From Leisingera caerulea DSM 24564 (GTDB lineage: Bacteria; Pseudomonadota; Alphaproteobacteria; Rhodobacterales; Rhodobacteraceae), in contig NZ_KI421513.1 in NCBI RefSeq assembly GCF_000473325.1, forward strand, positions 3,357,217-3,421,216: a DNA stretch of 64,000 nt, read 5' to 3'. Below, piece by piece: positions 8,033 to 16,987 of the stretch; within the stretch, counting starts at the first letter, position 1; each line of letters opens with the position of its first letter. Made by a program: the position numbers and the translations under genes. The notes below the pieces were generated by a model. That model was not told the origin of the DNA and ran no database searches. It saw nothing but the letters and a program-made list of their open reading frames with translations.

Positions 8033-9544
8033 ATGGCCCTGACCCCCGATTTCGACACTTTCGCCAAGGCCTATGAGCGCGGCGAAAACCAGGTCGTCTA
8101 CACCCGCCTTGCCGCCGACCTCGACACGCCGGTGTCGCTGATGCTCAAGCTGACCGGCGCCCAGAAGGACGCCTTCATGCTGGAATCGGTGACCGGCGGC
8201 GAGGTGCGCGGGCGATACTCGATCATCGGCATGAAACCGGATCTGGTCTGGCGCTGCCATGGGGAGCAGTCGGCCCTGAACCGCTCGGCGCGGTTTGATG
8301 CGGATGACTTCACCCCGCAGGACGGCAACCCGATGGACAACCTGCGGGCGCTGATTGCCGAAAGCAAAATTGACCTGCCCGACGATCTGCCCCAGGCCGC
8401 GGCCGGCCTCTTCGGCTACCTCGGCTATGACATGATCCGGCTGGTGGAGCATCTGCCGGACGTGAACCCGGATCCGCTGGGCCTGCCCGACGCGCTGATG
8501 CTGCGTCCCTCGGTCATCGCCGTGCTGGACGGGGTCAAGGGCGAGGTCACCGTGGTCTCTCCGGTCTGGTCCAGCGACGGTCAGACCGCCAAGGCGGCCT
8601 ATGCCCAGGCGGCGGAACGGGTGATGGACGCGGTGCGCGATCTGGAACGCGCCATGCCCGCCGAAAGCCGTGACCTGGGTGACGCGCACGAGGCCGCGCC
8701 GCCGGTGTCGAACTTCACCAAGGAAGGCTATATGGCTGCGGTGGAGAAGGCCAAGGACTACATCCGCGCAGGCGATATCTTCCAGGTGGTGCCGGCGCAG
8801 CGCTGGACCCAGGACTTCCGCCAGCCGCCCTTCGCGCTCTACCGCTCGCTGCGGCGCACCAACCCGTCACCCTTCATGTTCTACTTCAACTTCGGCGGCT
8901 TCCAGGTGGTGGGCGCCTCTCCTGAAATTCTGGTCCGCGTCTTCGGGCAGGAGGTCACCATCCGCCCCATCGCAGGCACACGCCCGCGCGGCGCCACGCC
9001 TGAAGAGGACAAGGCGCTCGAGGCCGATCTGCTGGCCGATAAGAAAGAACTGGCGGAGCACCTGATGCTCTTGGACCTGGGCCGCAACGACACCGGCCGG
9101 GTGTCCAAGATCGGCACCGTGCGTCCGACTGAAAAGTTCATCATCGAACGCTACAGCCACGTGATGCACATCGTCTCCAACGTCGTGGGCGAGCTGGCAG
9201 AGGACAAGGACGCGCTGGATGCCTTCTTTGCCGGCATGCCCGCAGGCACCGTCTCCGGCGCGCCCAAAGTGCGCGCGATGGAAATCATCGACGAGCTGGA
9301 ACCGGAAAAACGCGGCATCTACGGCGGCGGCGTCGGCTATTTCTCCGCAGGCGGCGACATGGACATGTGCATTGCGCTGCGCACCGCCATCGTCAAGGAT
9401 CAGAACCTCTATATCCAGGCCGGCGGCGGTGTGGTCTATGACAGCGACCCGGAGGCGGAATATATGGAGACGGTCCATAAATCCAACGCCATCCGCCGCG
9501 CCGCGGCTGACGCCGCCCGCTTCACCGGCAGCGGCAACCGGTAA
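8033..9544 (+). CDS. trpE: Anthranilate synthase component I
   Basis: Chorismate-binding subunit that forms anthranilate with ammonia supplied by TrpG, committing chorismate to tryptophan. The 503-residue protein has the N-terminal LES motif (50-52) linked to tryptophan feedback inhibition and the chorismate-binding signature PAGTVSGAPKVRAMEIIDE near 403-420. Only 15 bases separate it from ppiD, so a leader-peptide attenuator has no room here. It is separated from trpG by a convergent minus-strand gene and followed by a terminator. Confidence 0.97.
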   Translation: MALTPDFDTFAKAYERGENQVVYTRLAADLDTPVSLMLKLTGAQKDAFMLESVTGGEVRGRYSIIGMKPDLVWRCHGEQSALNRSARFDADDFTPQDGNPMDNLRALIAESKIDLPDDLPQAAAGLFGYLGYDMIRLVEHLPDVNPDPLGLPDALMLRPSVIAVLDGVKGEVTVVSPVWSSDGQTAKAAYAQAAERVMDAVRDLERAMPAESRDLGDAHEAAPPVSNFTKEGYMAAVEKAKDYIRAGDIFQVVPAQRWTQDFRQPPFALYRSLRRTNPSPFMFYFNFGGFQVVGASPEILVRVFGQEVTIRPIAGTRPRGATPEEDKALEADLLADKKELAEHLMLLDLGRNDTGRVSKIGTVRPTEKFIIERYSHVMHIVSNVVGELAEDKDALDAFFAGMPAGTVSGAPKVRAMEIIDELEPEKRGIYGGGVGYFSAGGDMDMCIALRTAIVKDQNLYIQAGGGVVYDSDPEAEYMETVHKSNAIRRAAADAARFTGSGNR

Positions 9545-9603
9545 CGCCGCCCCAAAGGCCCTCGCGCCGCTTCATCTTTCCGGAAATACTCCTCTTGGAG
9601 CCG

Positions 9604-9636
9604 ACGGCGCCCGCTCAGGGGGCGCCGTTTCCTTTT
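9604..9636 (+). terminator. Terminator after trpE
   Basis: ACGGCGCCC / GGGCGCCGT (9-bp stem, 7-base loop) followed by TTTCCTTTT. It overlaps the last codons of the convergent polysaccharide deacetylase gene. Confidence 0.7.
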
Positions 9637-11207
9637 GAAGGCAGCTGTGCCTCCAGGCTCGCCGAGACAGGCGCCAGCGCCACCCGGGCAGCCCGGTCCT
9701 GCAGGCCCCAGATCAGCAGCGCCGAGATCGTGTCAGGCCGCAGCCGGCCCAGCATGATCACCGCGCCCTCCTGCCCGGCCCGGAACGCGGCCTGATCCAG
9801 AAACCGCCGGATCGCTCTGGGGTTTTGGCCAGCGCCGTCAAAATCGCGGAACACCACGCCGGCGGGCACGCCATCGCGCAGCGCCAGTTTCTGCACCGTG
9901 TTCAGGCCGCTGTTCTGCGTCACCAGGCCATAGCCGGCCGAGGCCGCCATTGCCGCCACCTGGTCCGCCAGCGGCCGGTTGCCCTGCACCCCGGTTTCCA
10001 CTCCTTCGAGAATGGCAACCGCCTCCGGCAGCCTGCTGCGCCAGACTTCCAGCGCCGTCTCCGCGTCCTGCGGCGTGGCAGCGCGCGGCAGGTCCGCCAG
10101 CATCAGCACCTCAAACCCGGCCGCCCGGCGCGCCGCCATCTTCGCCGCGGCATCCGGATCGTCAGGGTCGATGGCAAAGCTCAAGGGATAGGGGAACTCC
10201 GCCAGTGCCTCGGCGCCCACGGCACCGGCGTCATCAATCAGCACGATCGACATCAGCGGCCGGTCTTCCGGGTTATAGAAAGGTTCGGAGAACGCCACAA
10301 ACGGCTGCGTGTCCAGCGGCTGCGATCCGGCCAGCGCAATCTCCTGCGCCTCGTCCCGCTCGGTCAGCGGAACCACCGGCGTGCCGATCCGCGGCGCCAG
10401 TGCCTCCTGCTGCGGCGCTTCTGTGTCTGGCGCTTCCTCTGCCGGCACAGCGTCATCATCGGCGCTGGCGTCTGGCACGGGCGGCGCCGCACCGATCACC
10501 GGCAGCGTGGTCGCCTGCGGCGCCGCGCCGATATCCGGTGCCGATACCGATGCCGTTGCCTGAGTGCCGGGAGACTGCTGAACCGGCGGCAGAGGTGCAG
10601 TTTCCTGAGGCGCAGCGGCGGCAGCCGTCTCTTCCCTTTCTGCCGGCTGTTCGGGCTCCGGCGCCGGGTCCGTTGCCGCTATCACAGCGGCCTCGCTGCC
10701 GGGCGGCGGCGGTGCCGCCGGCTGGGCCGCCTGCGGCTGGCCTTCAGGGCCGGCGTGTTCCAGTCCCGGTGCCGCCGCAGGTGCAGGGCTGCTGCCCTCC
10801 ACCGCAGAGGCAGCAAGGCCGACCTCGGGTTTGCCTGCGGGCGCGGTGTCCGCTCCGGCCAAGGCGCTCAGGTCGTCGCTGGCGCCGGTTGCGGCCGGTC
10901 CCGCGGGCTGCGCTTCAACCAGATCGGCGTCGCGCCCCTGGCCGTTGCCGGGGACTTCGGCAGTCTCACTGCCGCCATCCGGCATTTGCGGTGCATCGCC
11001 AGGCTCGTGCAGAACCGGATCCGGCACGGCACCGGCGGTATCTTCCGCAGGCGGCTGTTCCGCAGGCTGCGGCACAGCCGCGACCGGATCTTCGCCCGGC
11101 TGGTCTTCCGGCCCGCTGACCGGCAGCGGCACCGACAAAGACAACATCGCCAGCCCGCCTGCGGCCAGCAAAGCTCCCACACTCACGCCGCCCAGAAATC
11201 CACGCAT
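9615..11207 (-). CDS. Divergent polysaccharide deacetylase family protein
   Basis: A 530-residue exported protein. Residues 1-28 form a signal peptide or membrane anchor, about 30-310 is a low-complexity Ala/Pro/Glu linker, and the last about 210 residues (from MSIVLIDDAG near 319) are a divergent polysaccharide deacetylase (YibQ-like) domain with SFAIDPDDPDA and GLVTQNSGLNTV. Such proteins are thought to act in the envelope; the substrate is unknown. The ATG at 11207 is preferred because AGAGG precedes it; an in-frame TTG at 11225 falls before that ribosome site. It separates trpE from trpG. Confidence 0.85.
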   Translation of the reverse strand: MRGFLGGVSVGALLAAGGLAMLSLSVPLPVSGPEDQPGEDPVAAVPQPAEQPPAEDTAGAVPDPVLHEPGDAPQMPDGGSETAEVPGNGQGRDADLVEAQPAGPAATGASDDLSALAGADTAPAGKPEVGLAASAVEGSSPAPAAAPGLEHAGPEGQPQAAQPAAPPPPGSEAAVIAATDPAPEPEQPAEREETAAAAAPQETAPLPPVQQSPGTQATASVSAPDIGAAPQATTLPVIGAAPPVPDASADDDAVPAEEAPDTEAPQQEALAPRIGTPVVPLTERDEAQEIALAGSQPLDTQPFVAFSEPFYNPEDRPLMSIVLIDDAGAVGAEALAEFPYPLSFAIDPDDPDAAAKMAARRAAGFEVLMLADLPRAATPQDAETALEVWRSRLPEAVAILEGVETGVQGNRPLADQVAAMAASAGYGLVTQNSGLNTVQKLALRDGVPAGVVFRDFDGAGQNPRAIRRFLDQAAFRAGQEGAVIMLGRLRPDTISALLIWGLQDRAARVALAPVSASLEAQLPSKGNGAP

Positions 11208-11326
11208 GCCTGTTTCGCCTCTCAATCCGTATTTCCGTGCTGCGCCATTCCGGCCTGCCTGGAGGGAACCTGTTACCGGCCCTCACCCGCATTCGCCTTT
11301 CCTGCCCTTGACGCTGCCCCGTATCC

Positions 11327-11355
11327 CTGAACATGTATGTTCCGACCACTATACT
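11327..11355 (+). promoter_or_regulatory. Candidate trpG promoter with internal palindrome
   Basis: TATACT at 11350-11355 is a good -10 hexamer; the region 17 bases upstream (CTGAAC) is a weak -35. GAACAT-GT-ATGTTC (11329-11342), an inverted repeat with 6-base arms, lies across the -35 and spacer, where a repressor would block polymerase. It is 44 bases before the trpG start codon. The binding protein is unknown. Confidence 0.4.
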
Positions 11356-11398
11356 GCGGCGCGCCCCCGGCCCGCCACCCTTAAAAGAGCCCGCTACG

Positions 11399-11980
11399 AT
11401 GCTGCTGCTGATCGACAACTACGATTCCTTTACCTACAACCTCGTCCATTATCTGGGCGAGCTGGGCGCGGAAATGGAAGTGCACCGCAACGACGCCATC
11501 AATGTGCAGGAAGCGATGGCGATGAGGCCCGCAGGCATCCTGCTGTCGCCGGGCCCTTGCGACCCGGATCAGGCGGGCATCTGCCTGGCACTGACCGAAG
11601 CGGCGGCCGAAACCGGCACACCGCTGCTGGGTGTTTGCCTCGGCCACCAGACCATCGGTCAGGCCTTCGGCGGCAAGGTGGTGCGCTGCCACGAAATCGT
11701 GCACGGCAAGATGGGCAAGATGCACCACAAGGACACCGGTGTTTTCAAAGGCTTGCCGTCGCCTTTTGAAGCGACGCGCTATCACTCCCTGGTGGTGGAG
11801 CGCGACAGCCTGCCGGATTGCCTGGAGATCACCGCAGAGCTGGAAGACGGCACCATCATGGGCCTGCAGCACAAGGAACTGCCGATTCACGGGGTGCAAT
11901 TCCACCCCGAATCCATCGCCTCCGAGCACGGCCACGCGCTGCTGAAGAACTTCCTCGATGTCATGAAGGTGCCCGCATGA
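11399..11980 (+). CDS. trpG: Anthranilate synthase component II (glutamine amidotransferase)
   Basis: Supplies ammonia from glutamine to TrpE. The 193-residue class I amidotransferase has the catalytic triad Cys80 (GVCLGHQ), His169 and Glu171 (VQFHPES), and the N-terminal [14 protein letters not shown]. The ATG at 11399 is correct for the family; extra in-frame codons upstream are not conserved-looking. Its TGA overlaps the trpD ATG (ATGA), indicating translational coupling. Confidence 0.97.
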   Translation: MLLLIDNYDSFTYNLVHYLGELGAEMEVHRNDAINVQEAMAMRPAGILLSPGPCDPDQAGICLALTEAAAETGTPLLGVCLGHQTIGQAFGGKVVRCHEIVHGKMGKMHHKDTGVFKGLPSPFEATRYHSLVVERDSLPDCLEITAELEDGTIMGLQHKELPIHGVQFHPESIASEHGHALLKNFLDVMKVPA

Positions 11981-12996
11981 GTGACCGCCTGAAACCGCTC
12001 ATCGGGGCTGCTGCCGAGCGCGCCCTGACCCGCGAGGAGGCCGAGACCGCCTTTACCCTGCTGTTCGAGGGCGAGGCAACGCCCAGCCAGATGGGCGGCC
12101 TGCTGATGGCGATGCGCACCCGCGGCGAAAGCGTCGATGAATACGCTGCCGCCGCCGCGGTAATGCGCGCCAAGTGCAACCCGGTGAAGGCGCCGGCAGG
12201 CGCGATGGACATCGTCGGCACCGGCGGCGATGGCAAGAACACCCTCAACATCTCCACCGCGACTGCCTTTGTGGTTGCAGGCGCAGGCGTTGTGGTGGCG
12301 AAGCACGGCAACCGCAACCTCAGCTCCAAATCCGGCACCGCCGACATGCAGTCCCAGATGGGAATTAACGTGATGGTCGGCCCGCAAGTGGTTGAAAAGG
12401 CGATCAATGAGGCCGGGATCGGTTTCATGATGGCGCCCATGCATCACCCGGCAGTGGCGCATGTGATGCCCACCCGGGCTGAGCTGGGCACCCGCACCAT
12501 CTTCAATATTCTCGGCCCGCTTACCAACCCGGCCGGCGTCAAACGCCAGCTGACCGGCGCCTTCCGCCGCGAGATGATCCGCCCGATGGCGGAAACGCTT
12601 AAAACCTTGGGCTCTGAGCGCGCCTGGCTGGTGCACGGCTCCGACGGCACGGATGAGCTGACCATTACAGGCATCAGCTGGGTTTCCGCGCTTGAGGAAG
12701 ACGGCAGCATCCGCGACGTGGAACTCCACCCCGAGGACGCGGGGCTGCCGGTGCATTCCTTCGACAAGATCGTCGGCGGCACCCCCGAGGAAAACGCAAT
12801 GGCCTTCCGCGTGCTGCTTCAGGGCACGCCCTCGGCCTACCGGGACGCGGTGCTTTTGAACGCGGCAGCGGCGCTGGTTGTGGCCGGCAAGGCTGCTGAT
12901 CTCAGGGAAGGTGTCGCACGTGCCGCCGAATCCATCGACAGCGGTGCCGCCAAAGCCAAGGTCGAGGCCCTGGCCCGCATCACCTCAGCCGCATGA
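11977..12996 (+). CDS. trpD: Anthranilate phosphoribosyltransferase
   Basis: Second step of tryptophan synthesis, joining anthranilate to PRPP. The 339-residue protein shows the family signatures [14 protein letters not shown] (81-94) and [16 protein letters not shown] (108-123), which bind PRPP and anthranilate. It overlaps trpG upstream and ung downstream by four bases each, so it sits in a tightly coupled operon. Confidence 0.97.
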   Translation: MSDRLKPLIGAAAERALTREEAETAFTLLFEGEATPSQMGGLLMAMRTRGESVDEYAAAAAVMRAKCNPVKAPAGAMDIVGTGGDGKNTLNISTATAFVVAGAGVVVAKHGNRNLSSKSGTADMQSQMGINVMVGPQVVEKAINEAGIGFMMAPMHHPAVAHVMPTRAELGTRTIFNILGPLTNPAGVKRQLTGAFRREMIRPMAETLKTLGSERAWLVHGSDGTDELTITGISWVSALEEDGSIRDVELHPEDAGLPVHSFDKIVGGTPEENAMAFRVLLQGTPSAYRDAVLLNAAAALVVAGKAADLREGVARAAESIDSGAAKAKVEALARITSAA

Positions 12997-13646
12997 CAGA
13001 TCTGCCTCCAGGGCTGGGCCGCTGGGCCGGCCTGCCGTTTTTCACGGATCACTGGCCCGGGATCGCCGCCGCGCTGAAAGAGGACCCGCGCGACATCCAG
13101 CCGCCGGCCCCTCAGCGGTTTGCCGCGCTGGAGCTGACCCAGCCGGAGGCCACCCGCGTGGTGATCCTGGGCCAGGACCCCTATCCGACGCCCGGCCATG
13201 CCCATGGTCTCGCCTTCTCGGCAGAACCGGACGTGCGCCCGCTTCCCCGCTCCTTATCCAATATTTACAAGGAGCTGGAGGCGGATCTTGGTGTCTCTCG
13301 CCCGAACGGCGACCTGCGCGGCTGGGCCCGCCAGGGGGTGCTCTTGCTGAACACCGCCCTGTCTGTTCCTGCGGGCGAGGCAAACGGCCACAAACACCTC
13401 GGCTGGCACCATCTGGTCCATCAGGTGCTGGAGCTGACGTCTGAACGCCCCACCGCATACATTCTCTGGGGCAATGCGGCGCAAAAGCTTGAAAAACATA
13501 TTAAACCGGGCGATCACCTGATCTTGAAAACCGCCCATCCTTCGCCCCTGTCGGCGCGGCGCGGCTTCTTTGGGTCCCGGCCCTTCTCAAAAGTGAACAA
13601 TTGGCTCGCCGCCCGCGGTGAAGCCGGCATAGACTGGAACGCATGA
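12993..13646 (+). CDS. ung: Uracil-DNA glycosylase, family 1
   Basis: Removes uracil from DNA to start base excision repair. The 217-residue protein contains [17 protein letters not shown] (60-76), with the water-activating Asp62, and the leucine-loop motif [13 protein letters not shown] near 181. The E. coli motif has GQDPYH; Pro replaces His here, a variant I believe occurs in related bacteria. Its start overlaps the trpD stop (ATGA), so a repair gene is embedded between trpD and trpC. Confidence 0.93.
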   Translation: MTDLPPGLGRWAGLPFFTDHWPGIAAALKEDPRDIQPPAPQRFAALELTQPEATRVVILGQDPYPTPGHAHGLAFSAEPDVRPLPRSLSNIYKELEADLGVSRPNGDLRGWARQGVLLLNTALSVPAGEANGHKHLGWHHLVHQVLELTSERPTAYILWGNAAQKLEKHIKPGDHLILKTAHPSPLSARRGFFGSRPFSKVNNWLAARGEAGIDWNA

Positions 13647-13660
13647 ACGGAGGCGCTGGT

Positions 13661-14473
13661 ATGACCCAAAACGTGCTGGACAAGATCAAGGCCTACAAGC
13701 TCGAGGAAGTGGCCGCCGACAAGGCCGCCAAACCGCTGGAAGCGGTCGAGGCCGAAGCGCGCGAAGCCTCCGCGGTGCGCGGCTTTGCCCAAAGCCTGAT
13801 GCAGGCCAACCGCGAAGGCTACGGGCTGATCGCAGAGATCAAGAAAGCCAGCCCCTCCAAGGGCCTGATCCGCCCCGATTTTGAACCCGCGGAACTGGCC
13901 AAGGCTTACCAGGACGGCGGCGCCGCCTGCCTGTCGGTGCTAACTGACACACCCAGTTTTCAGGGCGCCAAGGAATTCCTGACCCAGGCCCGTAACGCCT
14001 GCTCCCTGCCCGCGCTGCGCAAGGATTTCATGTACGACACCTACCAGGTGGCCGAGGCGCGTGCTCTGGGGGCTGACTGCATCCTGATCATCCTGGCCTC
14101 CGTCTCCGACGACCAGGCGCAGGAGCTGGAGGAATGCGCCTTTGACTGGGGCATGGATGTGCTCTTGGAGGTGCATGACGCCGAAGAGCTGGAGCGCGCC
14201 TGCAACCTGAAATCGCCGCTGATGGGCATCAACAACCGCAATCTCAAAACGTTTGAGACCACGCTGGACACCACCCGCGAACTGTCGCGTATGGTTCCGG
14301 CTGACCGCACCATCGTCTGCGAGAGCGGCCTGTCCACGCCCGAGGATCTGGCCGACATGGCCCGCTATGGCGCCCGGACATTCCTGATCGGCGAAAGCCT
14401 GATGCGCCAGGACGACGTCGCCGCGGCGACCCGCGCGCTGCTCGCCAATCCGCTGACCCCCGGCATGATGTAA
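13661..14473 (+). CDS. trpC: Indole-3-glycerol phosphate synthase
   Basis: Closes the indole ring to make indole-3-glycerol phosphate. The 270-residue TIM barrel has [30 protein letters not shown] and [12 protein letters not shown], all family landmarks that include the catalytic Lys and Glu residues. I chose ATG 13661 because GGAGG lies just before it; an ATG at 13643 is upstream of that site. The gene continues the trpGD-ung operon and leads into moaC after 12 bases. Confidence 0.96.
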   Translation: MTQNVLDKIKAYKLEEVAADKAAKPLEAVEAEAREASAVRGFAQSLMQANREGYGLIAEIKKASPSKGLIRPDFEPAELAKAYQDGGAACLSVLTDTPSFQGAKEFLTQARNACSLPALRKDFMYDTYQVAEARALGADCILIILASVSDDQAQELEECAFDWGMDVLLEVHDAEELERACNLKSPLMGINNRNLKTFETTLDTTRELSRMVPADRTIVCESGLSTPEDLADMARYGARTFLIGESLMRQDDVAAATRALLANPLTPGMM

Positions 14474-14485
14474 AGGAGGCAGCCG

Positions 14486-14956
14486 ATGAGCCTCACCCAT
14501 TTCGACACCAAGGGCGACGCCCATATGGTCGACGTCTCGGACAAGGCAGTGACTTCGCGCATCGCCACCGCCGAGGGCCACATCACCATGGCGCCGGAAA
14601 CCTTTGAAATCATTTCCGAAGGCCGCGCCAAAAAGGGCGATGTTCTGTCGGTGGCCCGTCTGGCCGGCATCATGAGTGCCAAGAAAACGCCGGACCTGAT
14701 CCCGCTTTGCCATCCGCTGCCGGTGACCAAGGTCGCGGTGGAACTGACGCTGGACCCGGACCTTCCTGGCGTCCGGATCGAAGCCACCGTCAAGACAACC
14801 GGCCAGACCGGGGTCGAGATGGAGGCGCTCACCGCCGTCTCCACCGCCGCGCTCACCGTCTATGACATGGCCAAGGCGGCAGACAAGGCGATGCAGATCG
14901 GCGGCATTCGCGTCACGCTGAAAGATGGCGGAAAATCAGGCAGGTACGAGGCATAA
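14486..14956 (+). CDS. moaC: Cyclic pyranopterin monophosphate synthase
   Basis: With MoaA it turns GTP into cyclic pyranopterin monophosphate, the first molybdopterin intermediate. The 156-residue protein has [17 protein letters not shown] and [17 protein letters not shown], the conserved active-site stretches, and Lys-rich [17 protein letters not shown] at the end. AGGAGG precedes the ATG. The stop abuts the moeA ATG with no spacer. Confidence 0.96.
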   Translation: MSLTHFDTKGDAHMVDVSDKAVTSRIATAEGHITMAPETFEIISEGRAKKGDVLSVARLAGIMSAKKTPDLIPLCHPLPVTKVAVELTLDPDLPGVRIEATVKTTGQTGVEMEALTAVSTAALTVYDMAKAADKAMQIGGIRVTLKDGGKSGRYEA

Positions 14957-16129
14957 ATGATCTCTGTCAGCGAGGCCCGCGCGCATCTTCTGGCGCTTGT
15001 TTCCAAGCTTGAGACCGAAGAGGTTCCCCTGGCTGAGGCCGCAGGCCGGGTGCTGGCAGAAGACATGCAGGCGCGCCGCGACCAGCCGCCGTTCTCCGCC
15101 TCCGCCATGGACGGCTATGCCGTCAACGCGGCTGAGGTTGAGATGCACGCCATGTTCAAAGTCATTGGCGAGGCCGCTGCCGGCCACGCCTTTGATGGCC
15201 GCGTTGGCGCGGGCCAGGCGGTGCGCATCTTTACCGGCGCCCCGGTGCCCGAAGGCGCAAGTTTTGTTGTGATTCAAGAGGATGTCACCCGTACCGGCAA
15301 CCTCATCACCATTACCGGTGAGCCTGGCAGCAACCACAACATCCGCCCCCGCGGCGGCGATTTCACCGATGGCGAGACCGTCTCTGCGCCCCGCCTGCTG
15401 ACAGCTGCCGACGTCGCCCTGCTGGCCGCAATGAACATCCCCAGAGTGCCGGTCACCCGCCGGCCCGAGGTTGCGCTGATCTCCACAGGGGATGAGCTGA
15501 TGATGCCGGGCGGCACGCCCGGCCCGGACCAGATCATCGCCTCCAACACCTTCGGTCTCAAGGCGATGCTGGAGGGTTTCGGCGCCCGCGCCCGCATTCT
15601 GCCGATTGCCCGCGACACCGAAAACTCGCTGCGCACTGCTTTTGAGCTGGCTGAGGGCGCCGATCTTGTGGTGACCATCGGCGGCGCTTCGGTCGGTGAT
15701 CACGATCTGGTCGGCAAAGTGGCCCAGGACGCCGGCATGGAGCGCAGCTTCTACAAGGTGGCTATGCGGCCCGGCAAACCGCTGATGGCGGGCCGGATGA
15801 ATTCTGCCGCGATGGTGGGCCTGCCCGGCAACCCGGTGTCGGCCATGGTGTGCGGCCACGTCTTCCTCGCGCCGGTGATCCGCGCGATGCTCGGCCTGCC
15901 GGACACCGGCCAGCCGCTGCTAAGCGCTCCGCTGGCAGAGCCGCTTACTGCTAACGGTCCGCGCGAACACTACATGCGGGCCCGTGTTGAGGACGGCAAG
16001 ATCCGCGCCTTCCCAGATCAGGACAGCTCGCTGCTTACGGTGCTGGCGGGTTCCAATGCCCTGCTGATCCGCCCGCCCGGCGATGGCGCGCACGACGCAG
16101 GCGAACCCGTGCAATATCTGCCAATCTGA
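14957..16129 (+). CDS. moeA: Molybdopterin molybdenumtransferase
   Basis: Inserts molybdenum into adenylated molybdopterin to finish the cofactor. The 390-residue protein has the MoeA N-terminal [33 protein letters not shown] and GGASVGDHD, plus the C-terminal [14 protein letters not shown] stretch [12 protein letters not shown] and [12 protein letters not shown]. It follows moaC directly, so the pair is translationally linked and is the tail of the trp operon. Confidence 0.96.
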   Translation: MISVSEARAHLLALVSKLETEEVPLAEAAGRVLAEDMQARRDQPPFSASAMDGYAVNAAEVEMHAMFKVIGEAAAGHAFDGRVGAGQAVRIFTGAPVPEGASFVVIQEDVTRTGNLITITGEPGSNHNIRPRGGDFTDGETVSAPRLLTAADVALLAAMNIPRVPVTRRPEVALISTGDELMMPGGTPGPDQIIASNTFGLKAMLEGFGARARILPIARDTENSLRTAFELAEGADLVVTIGGASVGDHDLVGKVAQDAGMERSFYKVAMRPGKPLMAGRMNSAAMVGLPGNPVSAMVCGHVFLAPVIRAMLGLPDTGQPLLSAPLAEPLTANGPREHYMRARVEDGKIRAFPDQDSSLLTVLAGSNALLIRPPGDGAHDAGEPVQYLPI

Positions 16130-16215
16130 AACAGCTCCATCTTTGCAAAAACGCCCCCGCGTGTCGGGCGCGCCGCCGGTGCGTTCATTATCTGACACAA
16201 CCGAAAGCGGCCATG

Positions 16216-16244
16216 TTGACACAAAACGTGAACATGCGTAGAAC
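16216..16244 (+). promoter_or_regulatory. lexA promoter with SOS box GAAC-N7-GAAC
   Basis: TTGACA (16216-16221) and TAGAAC (16239-16244) are -35 and -10 elements with a 17-base spacer. GAAC-N7-GAAC at 16230-16244 is the alphaproteobacterial LexA operator (GTTC-N7-GTTC on the other strand) and covers the -10, so LexA would repress its own gene until DNA damage. Confidence 0.88.
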
Positions 16245-16282
16245 AAAAGAAAACATCTACACGAGGCGCGGAGGGAGCGGCG

Positions 16283-16987
16283 ATGCTCACGAAAAAACAG
16301 CTGGATTTGCTGGAATTCATTCACAAACGCCTGCAGCGGGACGGCGTTCCGCCCAGTTTTGATGAGATGAAGGAGGCGCTGGATCTGCGCTCCAAATCCG
16401 GCATCCACCGGTTGATCACCGCGCTGGAAGAGCGCGGATTCATCCGCCGCCTCGCCCACCGCGCCCGCGCCATTGAAATCTTGCGCCTGCCCGAAAGCCT
16501 GGGCGGCACCTCCGAACCGCAGGGGTTCGCCCCCACGGTGATCGACGGCGGCCAGACCAGCCCTCGCGCCGGCGCTGCGGCCGCGGATCCGATGCGTCAG
16601 GCGGCGGTTGAGCTTCCGGTAATGGGCCGCATCGCGGCCGGCGTGCCGATTGAGGCGATCAGCCAGGTCTCGCACCAGGTCGCGGTGCCGGGCGGCATGA
16701 TTGCCCCCAACGGCCAGCATTACGCGCTGGAGGTCAAGGGCGACTCGATGATCGAGGCCGGCATCAACGACGGCGACATCGTGGTGATCCGCGAAGCCGA
16801 CACCGCCGACAACGGCGACATTGTGGTGGCGCTGGTCGAAGGCCAGGAAGCCACCCTGAAATATTACCACCGCCAGGGCCGGACGATTGCGCTGGAAGCC
16901 GCGAACCCGGTTTACGAAACCCGGCACTACCCCGAGGATCAGGTGCAGGTCCAGGGCCGCCTCGTCGGGCTGATCCGCACTTACTGA
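16283..16987 (+). CDS. lexA: SOS repressor LexA
   Basis: Represses DNA-damage genes and self-cleaves when activated by RecA filaments. The 234-residue protein has an N-terminal winged HTH (1-65), the Ala119-Gly120 cleavage site in [10 protein letters not shown] and the Ser155/Lys193 catalytic dyad in KGDSMIEAG and ATLKYYH. The linker (70-105) is longer than in E. coli (202 residues), as is usual for alphaproteobacteria. It is autoregulated through the box at 16230-16244. Confidence 0.97.
   Translation: MLTKKQLDLLEFIHKRLQRDGVPPSFDEMKEALDLRSKSGIHRLITALEERGFIRRLAHRARAIEILRLPESLGGTSEPQGFAPTVIDGGQTSPRAGAAAADPMRQAAVELPVMGRIAAGVPIEAISQVSHQVAVPGGMIAPNGQHYALEVKGDSMIEAGINDGDIVVIREADTADNGDIVVALVEGQEATLKYYHRQGRTIALEAANPVYETRHYPEDQVQVQGRLVGLIRTY

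Noticed and set aside
11208..11225. TTG start for the polysaccharide deacetylase
   Set aside because: The AGAGG ribosome site falls inside this extension, pointing to ATG 11207.
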